A stretch of 8,121 nt of DNA from JANPEF01 sp046596055 (GCA_046596055.1 JBKJNH010000213.1:1-8121); one strand, 5' to 3'. Counted from the first letter of the stretch, positions 1 through 6,437 are shown. A program made the numbers and translations. The notes: generated by a model from the letters alone, not told the origin.

Positions 1-1
1 G

Positions 2-379
2 GGCGTGCGGCCGGTGCTGCGCGCGGGGCGCACGCCCGCGGGCGTGGCCGACGGCGGCGTGGATGCGGTGTTCTCCTACGACGTGTTCGTGCACCTGCCC
101 GCGTGGGACACCTACAACTACCTGCGCGAGATCCACCGCGTCCTTCGCCCCGGCGGGCGCGCGATCGTGCATCATGGCAACGCGCTGTCCGAGCTGGGCT
201 GGAAAAAGTTCGCGGCCGACGCCGAGCGCGAGCGGCAGGGCCTCCCGTCGGCGGGGCGGTTTCCGGCGATGACGCCGGCGCTGATGGCGGCGATGGTCGC
301 GCGCGCCGGGCTCACGCTCGTGCGCAGCGAGGAGGGGATCGTCCGCCGCGACTCGATCGCGCTGATCGAGAAGCACTAG
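2..379 (+). CDS. Class I SAM-dependent methyltransferase, C-terminal part (5' end outside window)
   Basis: Only the last ~125 codons are present, open at the left edge and ending with TAG. The visible part reads DAVFSYDVFVHLP, which resembles the acidic motif IV/strand beta-4 region of Rossmann-type methyltransferases. It is followed by an Asp/Thr/Tyr-containing helix and REIHRVLRPGGRAIVHH, the usual post-motif turn 'L+PGG' before strand beta-5. The SAM-binding motif I (GxGxG) would lie upstream of the window, so cofactor binding cannot be checked and the substrate is unknown. The C-terminal end (RAGLTLVRSEEGIVRRDSIA) fits the last beta-hairpin of the fold. No signal or membrane segment is visible. 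The gene converges on the EVE-domain gene, with 4 nt between the two stop codons. The family assignment is fairly safe; the specific reaction is not. Confidence 0.8.
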   Translation, partial: GVRPVLRAGRTPAGVADGGVDAVFSYDVFVHLPAWDTYNYLREIHRVLRPGGRAIVHHGNALSELGWKKFAADAERERQGLPSAGRFPAMTPALMAAMVARAGLTLVRSEEGIVRRDSIALIEKH

Positions 380-383
380 AACC

Positions 384-800
384 TCAGCGCCCCGCGGTCG
401 CCGCCAGTTCGCGCACGCGCTTGAGGTGAGCCGCCGTCAGCGGCACGATCGACAGGCGGGTGATCCTGATCAGGTCGGTCTGGGCCAACAGGGGATCGGC
501 GCGGAACGCGGCGAGCGGCAAGGGCGCGGGAAGTGCGGCGCCGGCTTCCAGGTCGACGACGACCCGCTTCGGGTCGTCGAGCGTGGGATCGGGGTACGGG
601 GCGCGGATGACTTTCGCCAGCCCGACGGCGCGCTTTTCGTTTCCGGTGTGATAGACGACGACGGTGTCGCCGACCTTCATCGCGCGCAGGTGGATGAGCG
701 CGGTGGTGTTCTTCACGCCGTCCCAGCGCGCGACCTTCTTCGCCTGCAGGTCGGTGAACGAGAACTCGGAAGGCTCGGTCTTGAACAGCCACGCGGCCAC
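384..800 (-). CDS. EVE-domain protein (THYN1-like)
   Basis: The product is a 138-residue protein that is essentially one EVE domain, a PUA-superfamily fold. It starts VAAWLFKTEPSEFSF (initiator read as Met), matching the usual 'MxYWLfKSEP..fs' opening. It continues with WDGVKN (about residues 26-31), the WxGVRN-type signature, and then VGDTVVVYHTGNEKRAVGLAKV (about 42-63), a strand pair that is highly characteristic of the family. Length is normal for a stand-alone bacterial EVE protein. The start is the GTG at 800-798, because the conserved domain begins there and no ATG is available in this frame between it and the upstream gene's stop. That stop lies 8 nt upstream, so it is the distal gene of the S1-RNase D cluster. 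EVE domains are proposed to recognise modified bases in nucleic acids. Known relatives bind modified cytosine in DNA, but the ligand of this stand-alone bacterial form is unknown. A role in RNA handling is inferred only from the neighbours. Confidence 0.9.
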   Translation of the reverse strand: MAAWLFKTEPSEFSFTDLQAKKVARWDGVKNTTALIHLRAMKVGDTVVVYHTGNEKRAVGLAKVIRAPYPDPTLDDPKRVVVDLEAGAALPAPLPLAAFRADPLLAQTDLIRITRLSIVPLTAAHLKRVRELAATAGR

Positions 801-808
801 GGTCGGGC

Positions 809-1993
809 TCAGCGAGGCTCGGCGTGGACGTGGCCGGTGTCGGCGTCGATCCGGAGCGTCGCGCGGCCTTCGAGGAAGGCGACCAGCTCGTCGCCGATCA
901 GTTCGCGGCGCCACCCCGCCAACAGCAGGGGAGCGTGCTCGCGACGACGGCGATCCTTGCCGTCCTTGCCCTCGCGGACGGCATCGATCAGCGCGGCCAG
1001 GTCGGCGCGCGTGCCCAGGTAGGACGGCGCGATCTCGTGCTCGAGTGCCCGGGCGCGCAGTACGACCTCGAGCAAGTCGACCGTGATCGAGAAGCGGTCG
1101 TCCTCGGCGCGCACCGGCTCCAGCCGCGGGCAATCATCGTCGGCGACGTCGAGTCCGCGGCGGACCGCCTCGACGAGTCCGGGGCCCGAACGCGCAAGCT
1201 CCCTCGGGTGCAGCGTGCGCAGGGGCTTGAGGTCCTCGGGCTTCTTCGGTGAGCGACGCGCGATCTCGACCAGGGTCTCGTCGGCCACGATGCGGCCGCG
1301 CGGTTCATCCCGGCGCTGCGCCTCCTCCTCGCGCCACATCGCCAGCTCGCGCAGGATGGCGAGGCCGCGGCGGTCGAGCGAGCGCATGCGCGAGATCCGG
1401 AGCCACAGCGTCTGCGGGTCGCGCTCGTAGGTCTCCCGGTCCTCGTAGTGTTCGACCTCCTCGCGCAGCCACTCGTGGCGGCCGCGCTCGGTGAGGCGGG
1501 TCCACAGCCCGGCCCGCAGGTCGTGCAGGTAGCGGACGTCGTCGAGCGCGTAGTCGACCTGCGCCTTCGACAGGGGCCGGATCGACCAGTCGGTGATGGT
1601 CTCGCCCTTCTTCACGCGCTTGCCGAGCATGCGCCCGATCAGGTTCGCGTAGCCGATCTGGTCGCCCAGGCCGATGAGCGCCGCGGCGACCTGCGTGTCG
1701 AACACATTGCGCGGCAGCAGGCCCGAGCGCGCGAACACGATCTCCATGTCCTGCGCGCCCGCGTGGACGATCTTCTCGACCGACGGATCGGCGACGAGAT
1801 CCCACAACGGACCGAGTTCGGGTAGTGCGAGGGGATCGATGAGGAGGGGCTGGTCGGGGAGCGAGACCTGGACCAGCTGCAGCTTGGGCCGGTAGGTGCG
1901 CTCGCGCTGGAACTCCATGTCGAGGCCGAACGTGCCGTGGGCACGGAGTTCGGCGACGAGGGATACGAGTTCGGGTGTGGTGGTGATGAACAT
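809..1993 (-). CDS. rnd: Ribonuclease D (DEDDy 3'-5' exoribonuclease with HRDC domain)
   Basis: A 394-residue protein with all expected RNase D landmarks. The exonuclease domain spans about 1-170. Exo I is GLDMEF (Asp25, Glu27), Exo II is HAGAQDME (Asp82), and Exo III is the DEDDy pattern Y-x3-D (Tyr148, Asp152) inside QVDYALDDVRYL. These acidic residues bind the two catalytic metal ions. An HRDC domain follows at about 205-285 (RISRMRSLDRRGLAILRELA and after), and a second HRDC-like helical region lies at about 302-376, ending GWRRELIGDELVAFLEGR. Length is close to the E. coli enzyme (about 375 aa). RNase D trims 3' ends of tRNA precursors and other small RNAs in the cytoplasm. The ATG at 1993-1991 is the only sensible start, since the N-terminus begins right at the exonuclease fold. 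It has no clear Shine-Dalgarno sequence. The gene lies 57 nt downstream of the S1 gene and 8 nt upstream of the EVE gene. Confidence 0.95.
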   Translation of the reverse strand: MFITTTPELVSLVAELRAHGTFGLDMEFQRERTYRPKLQLVQVSLPDQPLLIDPLALPELGPLWDLVADPSVEKIVHAGAQDMEIVFARSGLLPRNVFDTQVAAALIGLGDQIGYANLIGRMLGKRVKKGETITDWSIRPLSKAQVDYALDDVRYLHDLRAGLWTRLTERGRHEWLREEVEHYEDRETYERDPQTLWLRISRMRSLDRRGLAILRELAMWREEEAQRRDEPRGRIVADETLVEIARRSPKKPEDLKPLRTLHPRELARSGPGLVEAVRRGLDVADDDCPRLEPVRAEDDRFSITVDLLEVVLRARALEHEIAPSYLGTRADLAALIDAVREGKDGKDRRRREHAPLLLAGWRRELIGDELVAFLEGRATLRIDADTGHVHAEPR

Positions 1994-2006
1994 GGGTTGG
2001 AGACGG

Positions 2007-2037
2007 TCGAGGCGCGACCCGTCGGGCCGCGCCTCGA
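2007..2037 (-). promoter_or_regulatory. Strong inverted repeat / hairpin between S1 gene and rnd
   Basis: The arms TCGAGGCGCG (2007-2016) and CGCGCCTCGA (2028-2037) are perfect 10-bp complements. Inside the 11-nt loop, CCC (2018-2020) can pair with GGG (2024-2026) after one A/C mismatch. It occupies most of the 57-nt gap, ending 13 nt before the rnd start codon in the leftward transcript. No run of U follows on either strand, so it is not a classical Rho-independent terminator. Attenuation, mRNA end protection or RNase processing between the two genes are all possible. Confidence 0.6.
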
Positions 2038-2050
2038 GTTCCGTCCGGCT

Positions 2051-3673
2051 CTACTCCTCTTCCTTCGCCTGGCGCTCGCGCGCCCGGCGGAAAGCATCCG
2101 CGAACACGCTGTCCGACGGGGGACCGTCGCCGCGCGGCTCGTTCTGGTTCGAGGACCAGCGCACCTCGGTGCGCGGACCGCCGCCGCCGCTGCTGAAGGC
2201 GCCCCGCGGGCCGCGGAACTCGCCCCCGCGATCGCCGCCGCCGGTGCGGCCACCGCCGCGCCCTGCACCGCCACCGCGACCTTCGCCGCGGCCTTCGCCG
2301 CGATCCCGTCCGCCGCCGCCGCCGGCGCCGCCACGACCACCGCGGCCACCGGCACCACCGCCACCCCGCTCGCCGCGCTCGCCACGTTCCCCACGCTCGC
2401 CGCCGCCGCCGCGCTCTCCGACCATTTCGTAACCGCCGGCGGGCTCGTCGAACGACGGGGCCTCGAGGGCGGCGATGCTCAGCGAGATGCGCTTCGCGGC
2501 GGGGTCGATGCGGGTGACCTTGGCCTCGACTTCCTGGCCGATCGACACGACGTCCTTGGGGTGGACGACGCGACGTCGCGCCAGCTGCGAGACGTGCACG
2601 AGGCCGTCGACGCCCGGGAAGATCTCGACGAATGCGCCGAAGTCCATGACCCGGAGGACCGGGCCCTTGACCACGTCGCCTTCCTTGATGCGCGTCTCGA
2701 GCGTCGACCACGGATCGGCCTCGGCCGCCTTGATCGACAGCGAGATGCGCTCCTTCTTGCCTTCGCCCAGATGCTCGAGCTTGAGCACCTTGACCTGGAC
2801 CTTCTGTCCGATCTGCAGGACCTCGGACGGATCGCCGACGCGCTTGTGCGAGATCTCCGAGACGTGGACGAGGCCCTGGATGCCGCCGATGTCGACGAAA
2901 GCGCCGAACGGCAGGAGCCGCGTCACCGCGCCCTCGAACGACTGGCCGGGGGAAAGCGCGCCGCGGACGTCCTCGGCCTGCTTCGCGCGCTCGCCCTTGA
3001 GCAGCGCCTTGCGCGACAGGACGACGCGACGGCCCTTCTCGGCCACGTCGAGGACCTTGAACTGCATGGTCTGGCCGACGTACTGCGAACCGTCGCCGAC
3101 CGGGCCCATGTCCATCTGCGAGAACGGGCAGAAGCCGCGCACACCGCCGAGCATGACCTCGAAGCCGCCGGAGTTCGTTCCCTTGACCCGGCCCTCGACC
3201 GGCGTCTCGCTCTTCTGCGCGTCGATGAGGACCTGGAGATTCGCGTCGATGCGCTTGACCGCAAGTGCGAGCGTCACCTGGCCGTCGATCGACGTGACGG
3301 TGGCGTCGATCGTGTCACCCACGTTCTTCGTCACGTTGCCGTCGTCATCCTTGATGTGTCCGATGCCGAGCGCGCCCTCGGCGCGACCGCCGAAGTCGAT
3401 GAAAGCGGTGTCGGGAGTGATCGAGACGATCTTCCCCTTCACCTTGTCGCCCACCTTCGTTTCCTTACCCGCGGCCGCACCCCCCGCGTCGGTCGCCGCG
3501 AGCATCGCGGCGAACTCGCCCGACGCCGGAGCGTCGTCTTCGGCCGGCGGCTGGGATGCCGGTTCGGCCGGAGGAGGGGAAGCCGGCGTCTCCGCGGCGG
3601 GAGACGTCAGCTCTGCGGCGTCCGACGTGACTTCATCGGACGAGGTGGCGGAATCGATGGGCTGCTCGTGCAT
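2051..3673 (-). CDS. S1-domain RNA-binding protein (four S1 domains, ribosomal protein S1-like) with Arg/Gly-rich tail
   Basis: A 540-residue protein. Residues 1-70 are a low-complexity Ala/Pro/Glu/Ser segment. Four S1 (OB-fold) domains follow, at about 72-140, 157-222, 242-316 and 331-402. The first two are divergent. The second (GRVKGTNSGGFEVMLGGVRG ... VVLSRKALL) resembles domain 2 of ribosomal protein S1, part of its ribosome-docking half. The last two are canonical, with FGAFVDIGGIQGLVHVSEIS and FGAFVEIFPGVDGLVHVSQL. Residues 420-500 are almost all Gly and Arg with some Glu/Asp, and the end is a charged segment (FADAFRRARERQAKEEE). E. coli S1 is of similar length but has six domains and no such tail. 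It probably acts in mRNA binding and translation initiation, either as the cell's rpsA equivalent or as a paralogue; one window cannot tell which. The ATG at 3673 was chosen for its GAGG ribosome site and lack of homology upstream. It is the first gene of the leftward cluster. Confidence 0.92.
   Translation of the reverse strand: MHEQPIDSATSSDEVTSDAAELTSPAAETPASPPPAEPASQPPAEDDAPASGEFAAMLAATDAGGAAAGKETKVGDKVKGKIVSITPDTAFIDFGGRAEGALGIGHIKDDDGNVTKNVGDTIDATVTSIDGQVTLALAVKRIDANLQVLIDAQKSETPVEGRVKGTNSGGFEVMLGGVRGFCPFSQMDMGPVGDGSQYVGQTMQFKVLDVAEKGRRVVLSRKALLKGERAKQAEDVRGALSPGQSFEGAVTRLLPFGAFVDIGGIQGLVHVSEISHKRVGDPSEVLQIGQKVQVKVLKLEHLGEGKKERISLSIKAAEADPWSTLETRIKEGDVVKGPVLRVMDFGAFVEIFPGVDGLVHVSQLARRRVVHPKDVVSIGQEVEAKVTRIDPAAKRISLSIAALEAPSFDEPAGGYEMVGERGGGGERGERGERGERGGGGAGGRGGRGGAGGGGGRDRGEGRGEGRGGGAGRGGGRTGGGDRGGEFRGPRGAFSSGGGGPRTEVRWSSNQNEPRGDGPPSDSVFADAFRRARERQAKEEE
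2174..2416 (-). repeat. Low-complexity Gly/Arg-rich coding repeat (RGG-like tail of the S1 protein)
   Basis: This stretch encodes residues 420-500 of the S1 protein. It includes four consecutive Glu-Arg-Gly triplets (residues 426-437), Arg-Gly-Glu-Gly repeats around 458-465 and many RGG/GRGG units. At DNA level it is a degenerate run of 9-nt and 3-nt units rich in CCG/CGC on the + strand. Such runs are prone to expansion and contraction by slippage. RGG-type segments in other proteins bind RNA nonspecifically and are intrinsically disordered. Confidence 0.85.
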
Positions 3674-3679
3674 TGGAAT

Positions 3680-3683
3680 CCTC
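3680..3683 (-). promoter_or_regulatory. Ribosome binding site of the S1-domain gene
   Basis: GAGG on the minus strand, 6 nt upstream of the ATG at 3673. It fixes the start, because the reading frame stays open for about 600 nt further upstream without any recognisable protein. Confidence 0.65.
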
Positions 3684-3733
3684 AGGGAGAGATCGTCGGT
3701 TGCGGGGCGCCTTGGAGGGCAGTCGGACGCCCA

Positions 3734-3762
3734 AGAGTAACAGGATCCGTGCGGATTAGAAA
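3734..3762 (-). promoter_or_regulatory. Candidate sigma70-type promoter for the S1-rnd-EVE cluster
   Basis: On the minus strand TTTCTA (3762-3757) and TACTCT (3739-3734) are separated by exactly 17 bp. Each hexamer matches the consensus at only three positions. Support comes mainly from the spacing and from this being the least GC-rich patch of the intergenic region, about 60 nt upstream of the ATG. A small palindrome (3745-3756) fills most of the spacer. Confidence 0.25.
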
Positions 3763-3784
3763 GCCCCCGGGGCCGAGTTTGGGG

Positions 3785-3813
3785 TGGACCCCGCCCGCGA
3801 CCGGGTCTAGCCT
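3785..3813 (+). promoter_or_regulatory. Candidate promoter for the secreted lipocalin-like gene
   Basis: TGGACC (3785-3790; four matches to TTGACA) lies 17 bp before TAGCCT (3808-3813; three matches to TATAAT). This predicts a 5' leader of roughly 25 nt carrying the AGGAGG site. It is a weak call from hexamer similarity only. Confidence 0.25.
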
Positions 3814-3832
3814 CGGGACGGCCCGGACCCTG

Positions 3833-3838
3833 AGGAGG
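3833..3838 (+). promoter_or_regulatory. Strong ribosome binding site (AGGAGG) of the lipocalin-like gene
   Basis: AGGAGG lies 6 nt before the ATG at 3845. It decides that this ATG is the start, although the frame is open for a long way upstream antisense to the S1 gene. Confidence 0.8.
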
Positions 3839-3844
3839 TTCGAA

Positions 3845-4282
3845 ATGAAATCCCCGCGGATTGCGCTGCGCCTCGCCATCATCGCCCTCAGCATCGCCCT
3901 CGCCGCCGCGCCCGCCGCGGCTCACGACGATGACCTGGGCCGCGACCCCGCCCACGGCTCGCTGGATGGGATGTGGCGCCTGGTCACGCCCCGGCTCGAG
4001 CCGGGTTTCACCGAGTACAAGATCGTCGCGGGAGGGCGATTCACCTGGTTCGTGGTCGCGGACGGGCGGATGGTCCGCGGCGCCGAGGGCCGGGCGTCGC
4101 AGGATGGGCAAGAGTACCGGGAGCGGATCGATTCCGTGATCTCGGACGAGTACGCGTGGATGGTCGGGGGCGAAGGCCGATTCCGGGCCGAGCAAACCGG
4201 GGACCGCTGGCGGCATCGCGGCAGCGTCGAGCATGGGGCGCAAGGGGTCGACGTCGACGAGGTCTGGCAACGCGTCCGCTGA
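3845..4282 (+). CDS. Secreted lipocalin-like protein of unknown function
   Basis: A 145-residue protein with a clear Sec-type signal peptide: basic start MKSPRIALR, a hydrophobic core AIIALSIALAAAP, and an AAA|H cleavage site after about residue 26. The mature part, about 119 residues, starts with a charged stretch. It then reads LDGMWRLVTPRLE ... EYKIVAGGRFTWFV ... GAEGRASQDGQEYRERID ... GDRWRHRGS ... VDEVWQRV. The pattern of a GxW near the start, alternating beta-strands and a closing 'EVWxRV' recalls small lipocalin-like secreted proteins found in many environmental bacteria, whose ligands are unknown. There is no lipobox cysteine, so it is probably a free periplasmic or exported protein. 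It is divergent from the S1 gene. The S9 peptidase gene follows 130 nt later, apparently with its own promoter, so an operon with it is not required. The family call is from pattern memory and is moderate; function is unknown. Confidence 0.75.
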   Translation: MKSPRIALRLAIIALSIALAAAPAAAHDDDLGRDPAHGSLDGMWRLVTPRLEPGFTEYKIVAGGRFTWFVVADGRMVRGAEGRASQDGQEYRERIDSVISDEYAWMVGGEGRFRAEQTGDRWRHRGSVEHGAQGVDVDEVWQRVR

Positions 4283-4305
4283 GCCTTTCGCGGTCCGTGA
4301 GCCCT

Positions 4306-4314
4306 TGCTAGACT
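4306..4314 (+). promoter_or_regulatory. Candidate extended -10 promoter for the peptidase-Tat protein-amidase operon
   Basis: TGCTAGACT has a TGn extension (4306-4308) followed by TAGACT (4309-4314), with four of six matches to TATAAT. It lies in the 130-nt gap after the lipocalin-like gene. The -35 position (around 4286-4291, TTTCGC) is poor, as is common for extended -10 promoters. The implied leader is about 90 nt and very GC-rich, with several short self-complementary stretches between 4323 and 4350. Confidence 0.35.
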
Positions 4315-4402
4315 GCGCGCGCCGGGCGGCGCCCGACCTCGGGCCCGCCCGTTTCGCTTCCGCACCGGATCACTTGTCCCAGGCTCCGCCACGCCTCTCT
4401 CC

Positions 4403-4406
4403 GGAG
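4403..4406 (+). promoter_or_regulatory. Ribosome binding site of the S9 peptidase gene
   Basis: GGAG lies 6 nt upstream of the ATG at 4413. It favours this start over the in-frame ATG at 4233, which lies inside the preceding gene and would add 60 residues without any recognisable domain. Confidence 0.65.
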
Positions 4407-4412
4407 ACTCGC

Positions 4413-6437
4413 ATGCCCGTCACCACGCCTGCCCTGAAGACCGTCCATCCCGCCGCGCGCACCGGTGGCCGTGCGTTCACCGCTGAGGACCTGTGGGCGA
4501 TTCCCCGGGTCGGCGCACCCGCGGCCGCGCCCGACGGGACCTGGGCCGTCGTGCCCGTGACCACGTACGACCTGGAGAAGAACGAGGGGAAGACCCGGTT
4601 ATGGATGGTCTCGGCGACCGGGGCCTTCGAGGCGCGTGCGCTCACCGCTCCCGACACCGCGGCGAGCGCGCCGCGCGTCTCGCCCGACGGGACACGGGTC
4701 GCGTTCCTGCGCAAGAAGGACAAGCTCGAGAAGCCGCAGATCCACGTCCTGCCACTCGAGGGGGGAGAGGCGGAGAAAGTGACCGACCTGCCGCTCGGCG
4801 CGATGGACCCGCGGTGGTTCCCTGACGGCAAGCGGATCGCGTTCCTGTCGGCGGTGCTCAAGGGCCACTTGACGCTCGAGGCCACGAAGGCCGAGCTCGA
4901 GGCGCGCGAGAAGAACCCCGTCAAGGCGCACGTCACCGAGGACCGCATCTACCGCTTCTGGGACACGTGGCTCGACACCGGCGAGGTGCCGCACCTCTTC
5001 GTGCTCGACCTCGAGACGCGCGTGCTCACCGATCTCACGCCCGACTCGACGCGCTGGTGGGACTGGAATGATCCCGAGGGGCAGTACGACATCAGCCCCG
5101 ACGGCGCGGAGATCGCCTTCACCGTCGACACCAGCGCGCCGCCGCATTCGCACGTGCGCTGGGGGCTGTTCACCGTTCCGACCGCCGGCGGGCCCGCGAA
5201 GCTGATCACGCCCGACCATCCGGCCGACGACCAGCGTCCGCGCTACAGCCCCGACGGCGCCGCGATCGTCTACGGCGCGCAGACCGAACCGTTCTTCTAC
5301 GCCGATCGCGTCAAGCTCATGCGCTACGACCGCAAGTCCGGCACGCACACCGAGCTGTGCACGGGCTGGGATCGCTCGGTGTCCGGCTGGGAGTTCGACG
5401 GCGCCGGCCGCATCGTGCTGCTCGCCGAGGACGCCGCGCGGACGAAAGTGTGGCGCGTGGCCGCGAGCGGCGGCACGCCCGAGGTGGTGGTGGGGGCCGG
5501 CGATTCACACGGACTCACCGTCGCCTCCGGCACGCTCTGGTTCACCAACCAGACGCAGGCGCAGCCGACCGAGGCGTGGACCGCGACCGCCGCGGGCGGC
5601 GCGAAGGCGGCGACCACGTTCACCGCGAACGCGCTCGAGGGCTTTGCCTTCGGCGAGGTGCAGGAGTTCGAGTTCGAGGGCGCGCGCGGCGACAGCGTGC
5701 AGGCGTACGTGATCCTGCCGCCCGGCTTCGATGCGAAGCAGAAGTGGCCGCTCGTCCACCTGATCCACGGCGGCCCGCACGGAGCGTTCAGCGACCACTT
5801 CCATCCGCGCTGGAATGGACAGGCCTTCGTCGCCGCCGGCTATGTCGTGGTCATGGTGAACTTCCACGGCTCGACGTCGTGGGGCCAGGAGTTCGCTCAG
5901 TGCATCCAGGGGCACTGGGGCGACTATCCGATGACCGACATCGAGAACGCAACCGACGCGATGATCGCCACCGGCTTCATCGACGAGAAGAAGATGGCGA
6001 TCACGGGCGGCAGCTACGGCGGCTACCTCGTGTCGTGGATCGGCGCGCACACCGATCGTTACGCCTGCATCGTCAACCACGCGGGTGTCTACAACACGCA
6101 GGCGCAGTACGCCAGCGACATGACGCAGGGTCGACACAAGGCGTTCGGCGGTGAACCGTGGGACGGCCTGGAGAAGATCGACCGCTGGAACCCGGCGCGC
6201 TTCGCCATGGGCATGAACACGCCGACGCTCGTCTTGCACGGCGAGCTCGATTACCGCGTGCCCATCGACCAGGGCCTCGAGTGCTACAACGTGCTGCAGG
6301 GGAAGGGCGTGCCGGCGCGGCTCGTCTACTTCCCGGACGAGAATCACTGGGTGCTCAAGGCGCGCAACGCGGTGTTCTGGTACGCCGAGGTCCACGCCTG
6401 GCTCGCGCGCTTTCTCAAGAAGCAGGAGACGACATGA
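4413..6437 (+). CDS. S9-family serine peptidase (prolyl oligopeptidase fold; DPP5/acylaminoacyl-peptidase-like)
   Basis: A 674-residue protein. The N-terminal part (about 20-415) is a beta-propeller with four visible PD40/TolB-like blades carrying S/FPDG motifs (about 90-98, 137-144, 228-236, 279-286). The C-terminal alpha/beta-hydrolase domain (about 420-670) contains HGGPH (452-456, oxyanion region), NFHGSTSWG (483-491) and the nucleophile elbow GGSYGG with Ser534. The triad is completed by Asp613 (HGELDYRVP) and His645 (ENHW). The 79- and 32-residue triad spacing matches what I recall for the Aeropyrum acylaminoacyl peptidase. Such enzymes cleave dipeptides or acyl-amino acids from the N-terminus of short peptides, with the propeller excluding large proteins. 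No signal peptide is visible, so it is probably cytosolic. Exact specificity cannot be read; DPP5-like and acylaminoacyl types are both possible. It is the first gene of a coupled operon and overlaps the next by ATGA. Confidence 0.93.
   Translation: MPVTTPALKTVHPAARTGGRAFTAEDLWAIPRVGAPAAAPDGTWAVVPVTTYDLEKNEGKTRLWMVSATGAFEARALTAPDTAASAPRVSPDGTRVAFLRKKDKLEKPQIHVLPLEGGEAEKVTDLPLGAMDPRWFPDGKRIAFLSAVLKGHLTLEATKAELEAREKNPVKAHVTEDRIYRFWDTWLDTGEVPHLFVLDLETRVLTDLTPDSTRWWDWNDPEGQYDISPDGAEIAFTVDTSAPPHSHVRWGLFTVPTAGGPAKLITPDHPADDQRPRYSPDGAAIVYGAQTEPFFYADRVKLMRYDRKSGTHTELCTGWDRSVSGWEFDGAGRIVLLAEDAARTKVWRVAASGGTPEVVVGAGDSHGLTVASGTLWFTNQTQAQPTEAWTATAAGGAKAATTFTANALEGFAFGEVQEFEFEGARGDSVQAYVILPPGFDAKQKWPLVHLIHGGPHGAFSDHFHPRWNGQAFVAAGYVVVMVNFHGSTSWGQEFAQCIQGHWGDYPMTDIENATDAMIATGFIDEKKMAITGGSYGGYLVSWIGAHTDRYACIVNHAGVYNTQAQYASDMTQGRHKAFGGEPWDGLEKIDRWNPARFAMGMNTPTLVLHGELDYRVPIDQGLECYNVLQGKGVPARLVYFPDENHWVLKARNAVFWYAEVHAWLARFLKKQETT
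6424..6428 (+). promoter_or_regulatory. Ribosome binding site of the Tat-signal small protein, inside the peptidase gene
   Basis: AGGAG lies 5 nt before the ATG at 6434 and within the last codons of the peptidase gene. It supports the ATGA-overlap start of the next gene. Confidence 0.7.

Noticed and set aside
2165..2420. GC-rich short tandem repeats suggestive of a CRISPR or minisatellite
   Set aside because: Units are 3-9 nt without spacers and keep the S1 reading frame. They encode the Gly/Arg tail.
1305..2711. Long leftward frame of 468 codons overlapping rnd and the S1 gene
   Set aside because: It is almost wholly Arg/Pro/Ala and out of frame with two well-supported genes, so it is a composition artefact.
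1937..3844. A very long rightward open frame (over 600 codons) antisense to the whole S1 gene and running into the lipocalin-like gene
   Set aside because: Its translation is Ala/Arg/Asp/Leu-rich without any domain, and it is the mirror of a clearly conserved S1 protein. High GC makes stop codons rare in this frame. The real gene in this frame starts at 3845, at AGGAGG and a signal peptide.
3674..4270. Upstream extension of the S1 gene by about 200 codons on the minus strand
   Set aside because: It would run through the promoter region and antisense to the lipocalin-like gene, shows no conserved domain, and the ATG at 3673 has a good ribosome site.
4323..4350. Short overlapping inverted repeats after the lipocalin-like gene, considered as a terminator or riboswitch
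   Set aside because: Stems are only 5-6 bp, alternatives overlap, no T tract follows, and there is no conserved riboswitch core. At this GC content they are expected by chance.
4233..4412. Sixty-residue N-terminal extension of the S9 peptidase from an in-frame ATG
   Set aside because: It overlaps the preceding gene, lacks a ribosome site and has no signal-peptide character. The ATG at 4413 has GGAG at 6 nt.
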